64,000 bases of DNA from Ectothiorhodosinus mongolicus (lineage in GTDB: Bacteria > Pseudomonadota > Gammaproteobacteria > Ectothiorhodospirales > Ectothiorhodospiraceae): positions 1,068,784 through 1,132,783 of the forward strand of contig NZ_CP023018.1 of assembly GCF_022406875.1 (NCBI RefSeq), in the 5' to 3' direction. This document shows positions 45,919-55,281 of this stretch, piece by piece. The position numbers and the translations under genes are program-made. How positions within the stretch are numbered: the stretch's first letter is position 1; the number at the start of each line of letters is the position of its first letter. The notes under the pieces were generated by a model. The model made no database searches, was not told the origin of the DNA, and was given only the letters and a program-made list of their open reading frames with translations.

Positions 45919-45929
45919 AGTTCGCCATG

Positions 45930-46628
45930 TTAACCCGAACGTGAGCCAAAGATCGCGGTGCCAACGCGCACTATCGTCGCTCCCTCGGCAATCGCTGCTT
46001 CCAGATCATCACTCATACCCATGGATAGGGTGTCCAGCTCATAACCACGAGTTTGCAGATCCTCTAGGCAGGCGCGTAGTTGGGCGAAAGCTTGGCGTTG
46101 CTGTGCTGGATCATCGGTTGGCGCGGGTATGGCCATTAACCCCCTTAAGCGCAGACGGGGCAAAGCCCGTATTTGCTCAGCAAGTCCGAGTATTTCCTCA
46201 GGAGCAACACCAGACTTACTGGGTTCGTCACTGATGTTGACCTGAATACAAACATTCAAAGCAGGCCGCTGCTCAGGCCTTTGATCATTCAGCCGGCGAG
46301 CAATGCGCTCTCGATCTAATGAATGCAGCCAATCAGCGCGCTCGGCAATCAGGCGGGTTTTATTGCTTTGTACTGGGCCAATAAAGTGCCAACTCAACGC
46401 TTTATCAGCCAGTACGGCGGACTTTTCTTGAAGCTCGGAGGCGTAGTTTTCGCCAAACGCCCGTTGTCCGCAGGCCACAGCCTGACGAATTTCGTCAGCA
46501 GTGCGTGTCTTACTCACGGCCAGCAAGGTGACATCTTCACTGCGGCGCCCATATTGCTTTGCGGCTCGATCAATCGTTGCACGCACGGCGTCAATACGCG
46601 CACATAAAGTATTTGCCGAAGCCATCAT
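45930..46628 (-). CDS. PLP homeostasis protein YggS/PLPBP
   Basis: A 232-residue alanine-racemase-like barrel without catalytic activity. The PLP lysine is in TLLAVSKTRTADEIRQA; WHFIGPVQSNKTRLIAE and LSMGMSDDLEAAI are family motifs. It keeps pyridoxal phosphate balance in the cytoplasm. It overlaps pyrK by 4 bp and precedes proC. Confidence 0.95.
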   Translation of the reverse strand: MMASANTLCARIDAVRATIDRAAKQYGRRSEDVTLLAVSKTRTADEIRQAVACGQRAFGENYASELQEKSAVLADKALSWHFIGPVQSNKTRLIAERADWLHSLDRERIARRLNDQRPEQRPALNVCIQVNISDEPSKSGVAPEEILGLAEQIRALPRLRLRGLMAIPAPTDDPAQQRQAFAQLRACLEDLQTRGYELDTLSMGMSDDLEAAIAEGATIVRVGTAIFGSRSG

Positions 46629-47509
46629 GCTACAGAGAAAAACACCGTTTCAGCGGCAAATACGGGGCCATCAACGCAAACGCGTTTCATGGCTGACCCT
46701 TGAGGTGTTTTGACCTCGACCACACAACCAGCGCACCCACCCACGGCACAGGCCATGTACTCCTCCAACGACACCTGACAGGGTAGATGATACTCGCGGG
46801 CCAGCGCGGCGCAGGCTGCCAGCATGGGATGCGGTCCACAGGCATAGATTTGTACTTCTTGCCGCTGACCATCACTCAAGGCATCCAGCCAGTGCCGAGC
46901 CAGATCAGTGACGTAACCTTCATAGCAGCCGGGAAACCCCGCTTGACTGGTGAGTCGGGAGGCCACCCCCCAGTCCTCTAGCAAAGGCATGGCAGCAATC
47001 GTGCCCTCGGGCATGCCTGGCACCAATATTTTTGAGGGCCGGGTTTTGAAGGGGAACGGGACTTCTGAACCCATGATGACAAAGGGCTCACAGATAGGCT
47101 CATGCCGTAAAGCATCAGCCAAAAAAACCATAGGGGGTATGCCAACGCCGCCGCCCAACAGCAAAGCGCGTGGGCGATCGCCATGGGGTAGCGTAAAGGG
47201 ATGGCCAATCGGACCCATCATACTCAGGCGCTCACCGACGCGGCGTGTGGCCAACAGCTTGGTGCCGTCACCAATCGCCTTGTATAGAAACTCTACCCAG
47301 CCGGCTCGGGCATCCACACGCATGATAGACAACGGGCGGCGCATGGCCAGTTGCGGGCCACACTGAAGATGTACAAAGCTCCCTGGCTTGGCATGGGCAG
47401 CACACTGAGGGGCAGCAACACGTAAGATATATTGATCTGCCGGATAGACGTCGTGGCTGAGGACCTCCGCGTCTTCAACAAAAATCGTGCCGCGGTGTGG
47501 TTTATCCAT
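46625..47509 (-). CDS. pyrK: Dihydroorotate dehydrogenase electron-transfer subunit
   Basis: A 294-residue FAD/[2Fe-2S] protein. RRPLSIMRVD (near residue 58) is the FAD RxxS motif, LLGGGVGIPPMVFLA the NAD site, and CAVGGCAGC plus a Cys in KRVCVDGPVF (residues about 248-278) the four ligands of the [2Fe-2S] cluster. It should pass electrons from PyrD1B to NAD. It starts 2 bp after pyrC' and overlaps yggS. Its matching catalytic subunit is 14 kb away at 32017-32958, not adjacent as in Bacillus. Confidence 0.88.
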   Translation of the reverse strand: MDKPHRGTIFVEDAEVLSHDVYPADQYILRVAAPQCAAHAKPGSFVHLQCGPQLAMRRPLSIMRVDARAGWVEFLYKAIGDGTKLLATRRVGERLSMMGPIGHPFTLPHGDRPRALLLGGGVGIPPMVFLADALRHEPICEPFVIMGSEVPFPFKTRPSKILVPGMPEGTIAAMPLLEDWGVASRLTSQAGFPGCYEGYVTDLARHWLDALSDGQRQEVQIYACGPHPMLAACAALAREYHLPCQVSLEEYMACAVGGCAGCVVEVKTPQGSAMKRVCVDGPVFAAETVFFSVA

Positions 47510-47511
47510 GC

Positions 47512-48798
47512 CTAATTTTCCTTTTGGGCTTCATAAATGATCTGACCATGCACCATTGTATGGGTCACACGGCCGTTGAACTCCCAACCAAAAAATGGAC
47601 TATTGCGTCCGGCGCTTACCCAATTTTCAATATCGGGCGCATACACGGCATGTGGATCAAATAGAACAATATCCGCCGCTTGGCCGGCAGCCAAGCTGCC
47701 ACAAGGCAGGTTGAGAACGCTGGCCGCCCCACTGGTGACTCGTTGAATCGCATCCAGCAAGGGCATAACACCCTCTTCTACCAATCGTAGCGTCAGCGGC
47801 AGCAGGGTTTCTAGGGCGGATATCCCCGGTTCAGTCGCCGGAAATGGGGCTAACTTGGCATCCAGATTATGCGGCTGATGATCCGAACATATCGCCTGTA
47901 TGTGTCCCTGAGCCACAGCGCGACGCAGACCGTCCCTGTCACGTAGGGTCCGCAGCGGCGGCATCACATGGCATAAGGCGTTGAAATCCGCCACATCCAT
48001 TTCCGTGAGGAACAATTGATGAGCGCAAACATCGGCAGTCACGGGTAAGCCATCGGCAACCGCGCGCGCCACCATCTCCGCTCCGCCCGCGCTGGAAAGG
48101 CGGCATAAATGCACCCTTGCACCGGTTTGTGCCACCAAGGCCAAAATAACACCCAGCGCTGCTGTCTCAGCCGCCTGTGGGATACTGCGCAGTCCCAGCC
48201 GCGTGGCCACAGCCCCCTCATGGGCGCAGCCATGAGCAGCGAGATCATGATCCAGAGGATGCAGCATCACGGTGATGTCATGGCTGGCGGCATATTCCAA
48301 AGCACGACGTAGGAGTAAATGGCTGCCCATGGGCTTTAAAGCCTGAGTCAGTCCCACTGCGCCGGCACGCTGCAGGGCTGCCATGTCCGATAATTGTCGC
48401 CCTTCCAGTCCTGATGTGAGCGCCCCCAAAGTGTGGACCCGCACGCCACAGGCCTGTTGCGCACGGCGATGGATGAGTTCGATTTGTGCCGGCGAGTCGA
48501 CCGGTGGGGATGTATCCGGCAGGCAGACCAAGGAAGTGATCCCAGCATGGGCAGCCGCTCGAGTCTCCGAGGCGATACTGGCTTTGTGAGTTTGTCCCGG
48601 TTCGCGTAGGCGGCAAGCAAGGTCGACCAGCCCAGGAAATGCCCATAGGCCTGTGGCATCAATACGCCGATCGGGCTCAAAGCCCGCAGAGCTATCATCA
48701 ATGCTCAGTAACTGGCCATCAACGATATGCAACGAGCCAATTTGATCTAGTTTTTGTGCGGGATCCAGCAGGCGGGCATTTTCAATGAGGATTTTCAT
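47512..48798 (-). CDS. pyrC': Dihydroorotase-like protein PyrC', probably inactive
   Basis: A 428-residue amidohydrolase-fold protein. In active type I dihydroorotases the first metal motif is DxHxHLREPG; here it is [10 protein letters not shown], so both histidines are gone. The later His-rich motif (HxxH in VCHVST-type sequence) reads VHLCRLSS, losing another His. ICSDHQPH keeps the catalytic-position Asp. This is the Pseudomonas-type PyrC', a structural partner needed for PyrB assembly. An active dihydroorotase must lie elsewhere. It overlaps pyrB by 4 bp. Confidence 0.92.
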   Translation of the reverse strand: MKILIENARLLDPAQKLDQIGSLHIVDGQLLSIDDSSAGFEPDRRIDATGLWAFPGLVDLACRLREPGQTHKASIASETRAAAHAGITSLVCLPDTSPPVDSPAQIELIHRRAQQACGVRVHTLGALTSGLEGRQLSDMAALQRAGAVGLTQALKPMGSHLLLRRALEYAASHDITVMLHPLDHDLAAHGCAHEGAVATRLGLRSIPQAAETAALGVILALVAQTGARVHLCRLSSAGGAEMVARAVADGLPVTADVCAHQLFLTEMDVADFNALCHVMPPLRTLRDRDGLRRAVAQGHIQAICSDHQPHNLDAKLAPFPATEPGISALETLLPLTLRLVEEGVMPLLDAIQRVTSGAASVLNLPCGSLAAGQAADIVLFDPHAVYAPDIENWVSAGRNSPFFGWEFNGRVTHTMVHGQIIYEAQKEN

Positions 48799-49802
48799 GC
48801 TTCGGCCTCCGCCTGCGCGCCGCTGCCCATAATCATGGCCATCACCGCCATGCGCACGGCCACCCCATTGCTGACTTGTTCGAGAATGACCGAGCGCGGC
48901 CCATCGGCAACGCGCGTGTCAATTTCCACGCCGCGATTGGTGGGCCCGGGATGCATAACAATGCTGTCTGACGCGGTTAGAGATAGCCGCTCCTCATCCA
49001 ATCCCCAAAGCGCAAAGAATTCTTGCTCTGAGGGCAAAAGCCCGCTGTCCATGCGCTCTTTTTGCAGTCTTAACATGATCACAACATCAACATCTTTCAG
49101 GCCTTGGCGGATGTCATGATAGACATGCACACCCAGGTCTTCGACATAGGCGGGCAACAGAGTTTTCGGGCCAATCACCCGCACCTCGCCGGTATTCAGC
49201 AGATTCAGGGCATGAATTTGTGAGCGCGCCACACGTGAGTGCAGGATGTCACCGACGATAGCCACCCGCAGTTGCGTGAAATCTGGCTTGTGGCGGCGAA
49301 TTGTAAACATATCCAGTAATGCCTGCGTCGGATGCGCATGGCGGCCGTCTCCGGCATTTAAAACGCTGATGTGCGGCGCTACATGGCGGGCAATAAAATG
49401 CGCGGCACCACTGTCGGCATGGCGGACCACAAACATATCTACCAACATGGCCTCCAGGTTACGTAGGGTATCCAGCAGGCTCTCACCCTTCACCGTGGCA
49501 GAGGTGCTGATGTTGATATTGAGTACATCAGCAGACAGCCGTTTAGCCGCCAGTTCAAAAGTGGTTCGGGTGCGCGTGCTGGCTTCAAAAAACAGATTCA
49601 TCACCGTTTTGCCGCGCAGCAGCGGGACTTTTTTGACGGTTCCCATGCCGCTGAAAGACTCAGCCGTATCCAAGATCTGCAAAATCAGCTCGCGTGACAG
49701 ACCTTCGATGGTCAGTAGGTGGCGCAGGTTGCCGCGCGCATTAAACTGCAGAGATGGCGGCAGAGGTCCTGATGCGGTCGTCATCTGAGTCTCTTCAGTC
49801 AT
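48795..49802 (-). CDS. pyrB: Aspartate carbamoyltransferase catalytic chain
   Basis: A 335-residue enzyme that joins carbamoyl phosphate and aspartate. [19 protein letters not shown] holds the carbamoyl phosphate STRTR motif, and [12 protein letters not shown] is the C-terminal signature. The long N-terminal extension ([16 protein letters not shown]) is typical of the Pseudomonas-type form that complexes with PyrC'. I chose the ATG at 49802, overlapping pyrR by 8 bp. No pyrI is present. Confidence 0.96.
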   Translation of the reverse strand: MTEETQMTTASGPLPPSLQFNARGNLRHLLTIEGLSRELILQILDTAESFSGMGTVKKVPLLRGKTVMNLFFEASTRTRTTFELAAKRLSADVLNINISTSATVKGESLLDTLRNLEAMLVDMFVVRHADSGAAHFIARHVAPHISVLNAGDGRHAHPTQALLDMFTIRRHKPDFTQLRVAIVGDILHSRVARSQIHALNLLNTGEVRVIGPKTLLPAYVEDLGVHVYHDIRQGLKDVDVVIMLRLQKERMDSGLLPSEQEFFALWGLDEERLSLTASDSIVMHPGPTNRGVEIDTRVADGPRSVILEQVSNGVAVRMAVMAMIMGSGAQAEAEA

Positions 49803-50307
49803 CCTCTGGCTCCAAGCTGACGATATCCAAATGCAGGGGGTCTGGCCCGCGCAGCTTGATCTGCTCATCGGCGGCTAGCTGCAAATGCGCACCCACAACT
49901 TGAGCCTCTATCGGTAACTCGCGACCATCGCGCTCGACTAAGACCACCAAGGTGATAGAAGCAGGCCGCCCGTAATCAAAGATCTCATTCATCGCAGCGC
50001 GAATGGTGCGCCCGGTATACAGCACATCATCGACCAGTAGCACATGCCGATTTTCTATTGAGAAAGGGATGTTGCTGGGCCTCACTTGGGGGTGCATGCC
50101 AATGCGACTGAAGTCATCGCGATAAAATGAGATATCCAATTGTCCCAAAGAGATGTCATCGCCAAGGCGTGCTTGCAAGGCTTGAGCTACCCAAGCCCCG
50201 CCCGTATGTATTCCTAACAGGACTGGATCATCAATTTTGTGGGTTTGCAGATAGGTCTTGAGATCGGCCACCATACCATCGAGCGTCTCACTGACTGGTT
50301 TCTTCAT
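49795..50307 (-). CDS. pyrR: PyrR regulator/uracil phosphoribosyltransferase
   Basis: A 170-residue type I phosphoribosyltransferase. [17 protein letters not shown] is the PRPP loop. In Gram-positives PyrR is an RNA-binding attenuator of the pyr operon; in Pseudomonas-type operons its role is less clear. I find no attenuator structure in front of pyrB. It overlaps ruvX and pyrB by 4 and 8 bp. Confidence 0.95.
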   Translation of the reverse strand: MKKPVSETLDGMVADLKTYLQTHKIDDPVLLGIHTGGAWVAQALQARLGDDISLGQLDISFYRDDFSRIGMHPQVRPSNIPFSIENRHVLLVDDVLYTGRTIRAAMNEIFDYGRPASITLVVLVERDGRELPIEAQVVGAHLQLAADEQIKLRGPDPLHLDIVSLEPEDD

Positions 50308-50762
50308 ATCTGCTCTCCTCGAGACCTATCGGCCAACCATTGTTCTACCAGCATGGCTGCTGCCAATGCATCAATATCCTGTTTTTTGATGCGCCCACGG
50401 TTACCCTGTTGGCGTTGCATCAAAAGATGTGATTCTGCCGCCCGCGAGCTAAATTGCTCATTGACTTCATACAGGGGCAGATCAAAACGTTGGCTGAGTT
50501 TATCGCCAAAGGCGCGGATGTGCGCTTCCAAGGGGTGAGTCTGATCATCTTGTTTGGGCTGGCCGAGAATGAAGCAGCCGGGCCGCCATTGCTGAATCAG
50601 CCGATCCAAGCGCGACCAGTCAGGTTCCCCATCGTTGGCTTGGAGGGTGTCCACGGGTTGAGCGGTACCCGTGATGTCATTACCCACCGCAATGCCAATA
50701 CGTCTTAAACCAAAATCCAGTCCCATCACCGTACCCAAATCATGGCGCAGCGAGTCAGGCAT
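50304..50762 (-). CDS. ruvX: Putative pre-16S rRNA nuclease / Holliday junction resolvase-like YqgF
   Basis: A 152-residue RNase H-fold protein. MGLDFGLRRIGIAVGN is the first acidic motif, VNEQFSSRAAE the second and IDALAAAMLVEQWL the last. It matures the 5' end of 16S rRNA in E. coli. It overlaps pyrR by 4 bp. A 109-bp gap separates it from tonB; yqgE, the usual upstream partner, is missing. Confidence 0.94.
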   Translation of the reverse strand: MPDSLRHDLGTVMGLDFGLRRIGIAVGNDITGTAQPVDTLQANDGEPDWSRLDRLIQQWRPGCFILGQPKQDDQTHPLEAHIRAFGDKLSQRFDLPLYEVNEQFSSRAAESHLLMQRQQGNRGRIKKQDIDALAAAMLVEQWLADRSRGEQI

Positions 50763-50871
50763 GAATCGCTAATCCTAGGTTGGCATTGATAACGACGTCG
50801 ATGTGGGTGGAAACTGGCATGTGCTAAGTTTACACCTAAGCCCGCATAACGAGCAGCCCCATCTGTGAGAT

Positions 50872-51609
50872 TCACCGCCCAGGCGTCAAGCGTTCACCCC
50901 GAAATGCCCAAGTGCGTGTAATCATCAATTGATCATATTGGCGCCGCATTTCGGGCGGAAACGGCGCAAAAGGTGAGGCCAAGGCGACAATATGCTTGGC
51001 GGCCTCGTCTAAGACGGCATGGCCGGAGCTCTGTCCGAGCTGAATGCTGATGACGCGGCCATCTTGGTCTAAAAGCACGCTCAGCAGCAGTTGACCGCTG
51101 AGACCCTCTCGTCTAGCGGCGCCCGGATAATTGCTGTTGCCGACCTGTTCGACTTTGCGCACCCAGGCCTCGATATAGGCCGCTTCAATCGCCGATTTGG
51201 CGCTCAGCGCATCGAGGTAGTGTATGCGCGGCTGGGTGCCGGCTTGTGTCGAGCCATCGGCACGTGCGCCCCTCGCCAAATCAAGGCTGCTACTAAGTAA
51301 TTGATTCAAAGAGGGCTCGCTTGGGGCTGACTCAGCGCGACTGGGTTCACTCACTGGCGCCGCCGCTTCGGGCGCGGGCAAGGGCTGAGCTATTTGCGCT
51401 TGCTCGGCAATGGCTTGCGCCTCTTCGGGTTCGACCTCGCTGGGGCTGCTGACCAAAATCACATCCAAAATCTGCGTTGGGATCAGGGGTTTGATCTGCG
51501 TGCTGGGTGATCCCAAGCCAAAAATCATTAGCGCATGCAGTGCCAGTGCCGCCAGCAATGCGCAAAGAAAGCGCTGATCAACGGGGTTTTGTGAGACTGC
51601 TGGCGTCAT
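50872..51609 (-). CDS. TonB-family energy transducer
   Basis: A 245-residue protein. It has an N-terminal membrane helix (FLCALLAALALHALMIFGLG), a Pro/Ala/Glu-rich spacer through the periplasm (residues about 55-105), and a C-terminal TonB-like domain (NYPGAARREGLSGQLLLSVLLDQDGRVISIQLGQSSG). exbBD are not adjacent. It corresponds to the tonB gene of the gshB-tonB-yqgEF-pyrRBC' order in Pseudomonas. Its outer membrane partner is unknown. Confidence 0.9.
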   Translation of the reverse strand: MTPAVSQNPVDQRFLCALLAALALHALMIFGLGSPSTQIKPLIPTQILDVILVSSPSEVEPEEAQAIAEQAQIAQPLPAPEAAAPVSEPSRAESAPSEPSLNQLLSSSLDLARGARADGSTQAGTQPRIHYLDALSAKSAIEAAYIEAWVRKVEQVGNSNYPGAARREGLSGQLLLSVLLDQDGRVISIQLGQSSGHAVLDEAAKHIVALASPFAPFPPEMRRQYDQLMITRTWAFRGERLTPGR

Positions 51610-52124
51610 GTTTGATGCGTGCCAATGGTCAGGCGGCGATGAATCATGGCGGCAATGGTACCGCTCAAGACACCAAAGATCATGGCAAAAGTGAGCAACA
51701 CCGGGAGTAGCTTAAACAGGGCAGGGTGGGGGATGAACAGCCACCAGGCAAGCAGAAACTGACCCAGCATATGGCTTAACGCAGCAACAATACTCAGGCC
51801 AATGGCGGTCAGTCCCAACCGCAGCCGCCATGCCAAACCCAACATTGCCAGGCTAAGCCCGGCCCCAGCAGCGCTGAGTAGAAAGGTCGGGCTTAAGAAG
51901 CTGCCGATCACAAGACTGCCCGCCAAAATCCGCAGTGCCGTCACCCAGGCCGCGGTGTGCCAGCCAAATTGCAGCAAAACCAAAACGGTGATGACATTGG
52001 CCAAGCCCGGCTTGATGCCCGGAATCGGGCTGGGTAGCGCGGTTTCCAGAACATGAATCGCGATCGCCAGTGCTGCCAGCACCGCTATTCGATGGTCCTC
52101 TGCCGTGGTTGCGATACGCATCAA
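51606..52124 (-). CDS. Gx transporter family membrane protein
   Basis: A 172-residue protein with about 5-6 membrane helices. ALPSPIPGIKPGLANVITVLVLLQFG, with its PGxKPGLAN motif, is the signature of the Gx transporter/'heptaprenyl diphosphate synthase component I' family, unrelated to prenyl synthesis in most genomes. It overlaps tonB and the NusG_II gene by 4 bp each. In other bacteria it goes with ApbE and NusG_II genes in extracytosolic flavinylation loci. Confidence 0.85.
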   Translation of the reverse strand: MMRIATTAEDHRIAVLAALAIAIHVLETALPSPIPGIKPGLANVITVLVLLQFGWHTAAWVTALRILAGSLVIGSFLSPTFLLSAAGAGLSLAMLGLAWRLRLGLTAIGLSIVAALSHMLGQFLLAWWLFIPHPALFKLLPVLLTFAMIFGVLSGTIAAMIHRRLTIGTHQT

Positions 52125-52483
52125 TAATTCAGGCTGTCGAATCGCTCCGCCTGTCCCAATACTTCAATAATAAGACGATTGGGCAGGCTGACCGCGACAT
52201 CGCCCGCCTCGCGCAGCCAGCCCGCGCCTTCACAAATACCTCGGGGCCCTGGTGAGGATGCGCAGCGCGCGGCACCGTCACGAATCTCTACGTGAGTGAT
52301 ACCCGCTGGGCCCGCCACTTCCAGCACTTGGTCACTGGACAGGGACAGCCGCATCAGTTCGCTATCGCCTTGCACAATACGCAGCTCAGAACCTGGCGCG
52401 GCGGGGGCCCAAAAACTGGCGTAGCTGAAGGCCACCAAGCCAGCGGCCATGATCAATACCAAAGCGTCAGCGCGGCTCATCAT
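52121..52483 (-). CDS. NusG domain II-containing protein
   Basis: A 120-residue protein with one N-terminal membrane helix (ALVLIMAAGLVAFSYASFW) and a periplasmic beta domain with RIVQGDSELMRLSLSSDQ and VEIRDGAARCASSPGPRGICEGAGWL, the NusG_II pattern with its two cysteines. It is a frequent neighbour of Gx transporter and ApbE genes. Its exact role is unknown; it overlaps both neighbours by 4 bp. Confidence 0.85.
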   Translation of the reverse strand: MMSRADALVLIMAAGLVAFSYASFWAPAAPGSELRIVQGDSELMRLSLSSDQVLEVAGPAGITHVEIRDGAARCASSPGPRGICEGAGWLREAGDVAVSLPNRLIIEVLGQAERFDSLNY

Positions 52484-53517
52484 GGGCGATACACCCGAAC
52501 CGCCGCTGGTTGGCGTTCCAGCACCAGTCGATTTTGCATGGGTTCAGTGACATGCAGGACATCCTCATCATCCAATAGCATCACATAGTGCATACCCATT
52601 TGTTGGGCGATATCCAGCCAGCGTTCAGGACCAGCAACGAATAAGGCGGTCACCGCGGCATCGGCCTGCGCGGCGTTTTCGTGAATCACCGTCACCGAGC
52701 GGGTGCCGCGCGCTGGGTAACCCGTGCGTGGATCCAAAATATGATGAAAGCGTTGACCCTCGAACTCAAAATAGCGCTCATAATCCCCCGAGGTGAAGAT
52801 CGCTTCGTTGTCCCGGGTGTCTATTCCTGCCAACACGCCATTATTGGGGTCGCGTATGCCGATGCGCCAAGGCCGCTTGCCCGGCCGGCCCATGGCCTTT
52901 AGGTCGCCGCCGGCATTAATGATGGCATTTTCAATACCCTGTTTTCTGAGTAAGTCGCTCAGTTGGTCTAGGGCATAGCCCTTGGCATAAGCCCCCAGAT
53001 CCAGTTGCAGGGCTGGATTAGTGCTTTTGATAAAACCCGCATCAATGATCAGATCTTGCATGCTGGGATGGGCATCCAGCAGGGCGGTAATTTCTTCGTC
53101 TGAAGGGGATGGGCCAAGAGGCTCGTCCGAATGAAAACCCCACAAGGCAAAGAGTTGCCCCAGGCCTGGATGAAACAGCCCATCACTGGCCTCTGACAGG
53201 CGCCGCGCATCCTCCAGTAGTGGCAGTAATTGGGGATGGATCAAAAGCTCATGACCCAATGCCAATAGCTCATTGGTTTGGGTGAGCAGGCTGGGCTGCC
53301 AGGCGTGCCAAGCTTGGTGCATTTCCTCCAGTTCCTCGCGAATAAGCTGTGCCGCCTCGGCAGCGGCCCGGGCATCCGAGGAATAAATGCTCAGCTCGAT
53401 GACCGTACCAAAGGCGATAAAACGATCGCGGTGGATGTCAGGGCGGTCACATGCCGTCAGCAAGGCCGTGATGCCGATTACGCCCAAAAATAGGCACAGG
53501 CGAACCCCTGCCTTCAT
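52480..53517 (-). CDS. apbE: FAD:protein FMN transferase, ApbE family
   Basis: A 345-residue lipoprotein. The N-terminus ends LLTAC, a lipobox (residues about 18-22). RDRFIAFGTVIELSIY, LDLGAYAKGYALDQL, NAIINAGGDLKAMGRPGKRPW and HHILDPRTGYPARG are the ApbE motifs. It attaches FMN to threonine of periplasmic or membrane flavoproteins such as RnfG/NqrC. No flavinylation target is encoded in this window. It overlaps gshB and the NusG_II gene by 4 bp. Confidence 0.95.
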   Translation of the reverse strand: MKAGVRLCLFLGVIGITALLTACDRPDIHRDRFIAFGTVIELSIYSSDARAAAEAAQLIREELEEMHQAWHAWQPSLLTQTNELLALGHELLIHPQLLPLLEDARRLSEASDGLFHPGLGQLFALWGFHSDEPLGPSPSDEEITALLDAHPSMQDLIIDAGFIKSTNPALQLDLGAYAKGYALDQLSDLLRKQGIENAIINAGGDLKAMGRPGKRPWRIGIRDPNNGVLAGIDTRDNEAIFTSGDYERYFEFEGQRFHHILDPRTGYPARGTRSVTVIHENAAQADAAVTALFVAGPERWLDIAQQMGMHYVMLLDDEDVLHVTEPMQNRLVLERQPAAVRVYRP

Positions 53518-54479
53518 GATGTCTCGGCTCGTTTGGTATCAAGACAATCCATCAGCTGCCCGGCGATATCCAATCCATAAATCGCGTCCAGCTCGCGAAT
53601 GCAGGTAGGGCTGGTGACATTGATTTCCGTGAGATAGTCACCAATCACGTCGATGCCCACAAACAGCAAGCCTTTATCGCGCAGTACGGGCCCAATCTGC
53701 TCGCAAATGGCGCGATCTCGGTCTGAGAGCGCCACGCCTTCACCGCGTCCGCCCGCGGCGAGATTGGCGCGGGTTTCGCCCACCGCCGGGATGCGCGCCA
53801 AGGCAAAAGGCACGGGCTCGCCATTGATCAGCAGGATACGCTTGTCCCCCTGCCGATACTCCGGCAAAAATCGCTGCGCCATCACGGTTCGTTGCCCGAA
53901 CTGAGTCATGGTTTCTAAGATAACGCTTAGATTGGGATCCTCTGGCCTTAAGCGAAAAATCGAAGCTCCGCCCATGCCATCCAGAGGTTTCACAATGATG
54001 TCCTGTTCTCTGGCCAAAAAATCCCGAATTCTTTGCGGGTCGCGGGTCACCAAGGTCGCAGGACAACAGTCAGGGAACCAGGCGGTAAATAGTTTTTCAT
54101 TGGCATCACGCAGTGCCGCCGGATGATTGACCACCAAAGTACCTGCCTGCATCGCCAGTTCAAGCAGGTAAGTGGTGTAGATGTATTCCATGTCAAAAGG
54201 CGGATCCTTGCGCATCAGCACGATATCCATGCTGGCTAGGGTAGAGGTCTGCACCTCACCCAGCTCAAACCACACGCTGGGGTCATCCTGAACCCGAACC
54301 ACGCGGGTTTGGCATTGCACCTGCCCGCCCTCCAGCCAGATATCGGACTGTTCCAGATAGTGAACTTCCCAGCCGCGCGCTTGCGCCGCCAGCAACATGG
54401 CAAATGTCGAATCTTTCTTGATGTTGATCTGCGCGATGGGATCCATGATCACACCGAGGCGAAGTGGGGTCTTATTCAT
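53514..54479 (-). CDS. gshB: Glutathione synthetase
   Basis: A 321-residue ATP-grasp enzyme, the second step of glutathione synthesis. LGVIMDPIAQINIKKDSTFAMLLAAQ, RKDPPFDMEYIYTTYLLE, KPLDGMGGASIFRL and INVTSPTCIRELDA are signatures. I chose the ATG at 54479; a TTG at 54497 would add 6 residues unlike the family. It follows rsmE by 53 bp. Confidence 0.96.
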   Translation of the reverse strand: MNKTPLRLGVIMDPIAQINIKKDSTFAMLLAAQARGWEVHYLEQSDIWLEGGQVQCQTRVVRVQDDPSVWFELGEVQTSTLASMDIVLMRKDPPFDMEYIYTTYLLELAMQAGTLVVNHPAALRDANEKLFTAWFPDCCPATLVTRDPQRIRDFLAREQDIIVKPLDGMGGASIFRLRPEDPNLSVILETMTQFGQRTVMAQRFLPEYRQGDKRILLINGEPVPFALARIPAVGETRANLAAGGRGEGVALSDRDRAICEQIGPVLRDKGLLFVGIDVIGDYLTEINVTSPTCIRELDAIYGLDIAGQLMDCLDTKRAETS

Positions 54480-54532
54480 GCCTGCAAGATAAACCAAAAA
54501 CCGCTCAAAATCCCGCTAGAGCGCACATGCGC

Positions 54533-55279
54533 TTAACGCATATCTCCGCAGCGTGATTGTAGGATTGCTAAAGCTGCCAATCCTGCGGTTTCGGTGCGCA
54601 AAATACGCGGACCTAAGGTTAGACCCCGAAAGCCGGCCGTTTGTGCTTGCGCGATTTCTCGAGGATCCAAGCCGCCCTCAGGGCCAATCAATAAATGCGC
54701 ACCCGATACAGGGCAATCCGCCACAGACAAGCTTTGTGAGGCGCCAGGGTCTAAGTAAAAGCAGCCCCATTCCGCAGCCGATGTTTCCCCCATTTGATTG
54801 ATCCAATTGCTCAATGCCAAGACGGGGTGCAATAGAGGCAAGTCATTGCGGCCACATTGTTCGCAGGCGCTAATGACAACGCCCTGCCAATGCTGCAGGC
54901 GTTTGGCCAAACGTTTGGCATCATCTGGCCCGACGCTGCGTTGGGCGATCACCGGCTGAATCTCAGCAACGCCCAGTTCAGTGGCCTTTTGCAGAATAAA
55001 GTCCATGCGCTCGCCCTTGGCCAGTCCTTGAGCCAATTGGATGCGCCATTTTGGGCGAGTGTCTCGGTTCACAAAAGTATCGATAACGGCCCGAGATTCC
55101 CGCCGCTGCACGTCTATCAGCCGCGCCTCATGCTCGCCACCTTGTCCATTAAATAAAACCAGCGGTGTGCCTACGCGCAGCCTCAGTACTTGCACCAGAT
55201 GGCGATGCGCGCGTTCATCCAGGATCAGCTCTTGCCCGCAGTGCAGTGGCTGATCGACATAACAGCGGTTGAGTCTCAT
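54533..55279 (-). CDS. rsmE: 16S rRNA (uracil-1498-N3)-methyltransferase
   Basis: A 248-residue SPOUT methyltransferase. An N-terminal PUA-like domain (HRHLVQVLRLRVGTPLVLFNGQGGEH) is followed by LAQGLAKGERMDFILQKATELGVAEIQPV, LLIGPEGGLDPREIAQA and LGPRILRTETAGLAALAIL, the knotted SAM site. It modifies U1498 of 16S rRNA. It starts 2 bp after comM and precedes gshB, a conserved order. Confidence 0.96.
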   Translation of the reverse strand: MRLNRCYVDQPLHCGQELILDERAHRHLVQVLRLRVGTPLVLFNGQGGEHEARLIDVQRRESRAVIDTFVNRDTRPKWRIQLAQGLAKGERMDFILQKATELGVAEIQPVIAQRSVGPDDAKRLAKRLQHWQGVVISACEQCGRNDLPLLHPVLALSNWINQMGETSAAEWGCFYLDPGASQSLSVADCPVSGAHLLIGPEGGLDPREIAQAQTAGFRGLTLGPRILRTETAGLAALAILQSRCGDMR

Positions 55280-55281
55280 CC

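Noticed and set aside
50773-50875. A 33-codon frame starting GTG over the tonB stop, as a remnant of yqgE
   Set aside because: The translated sequence shows no YqgE signature and the frame is too short to judge; the 109-bp gap is best left as non-coding.
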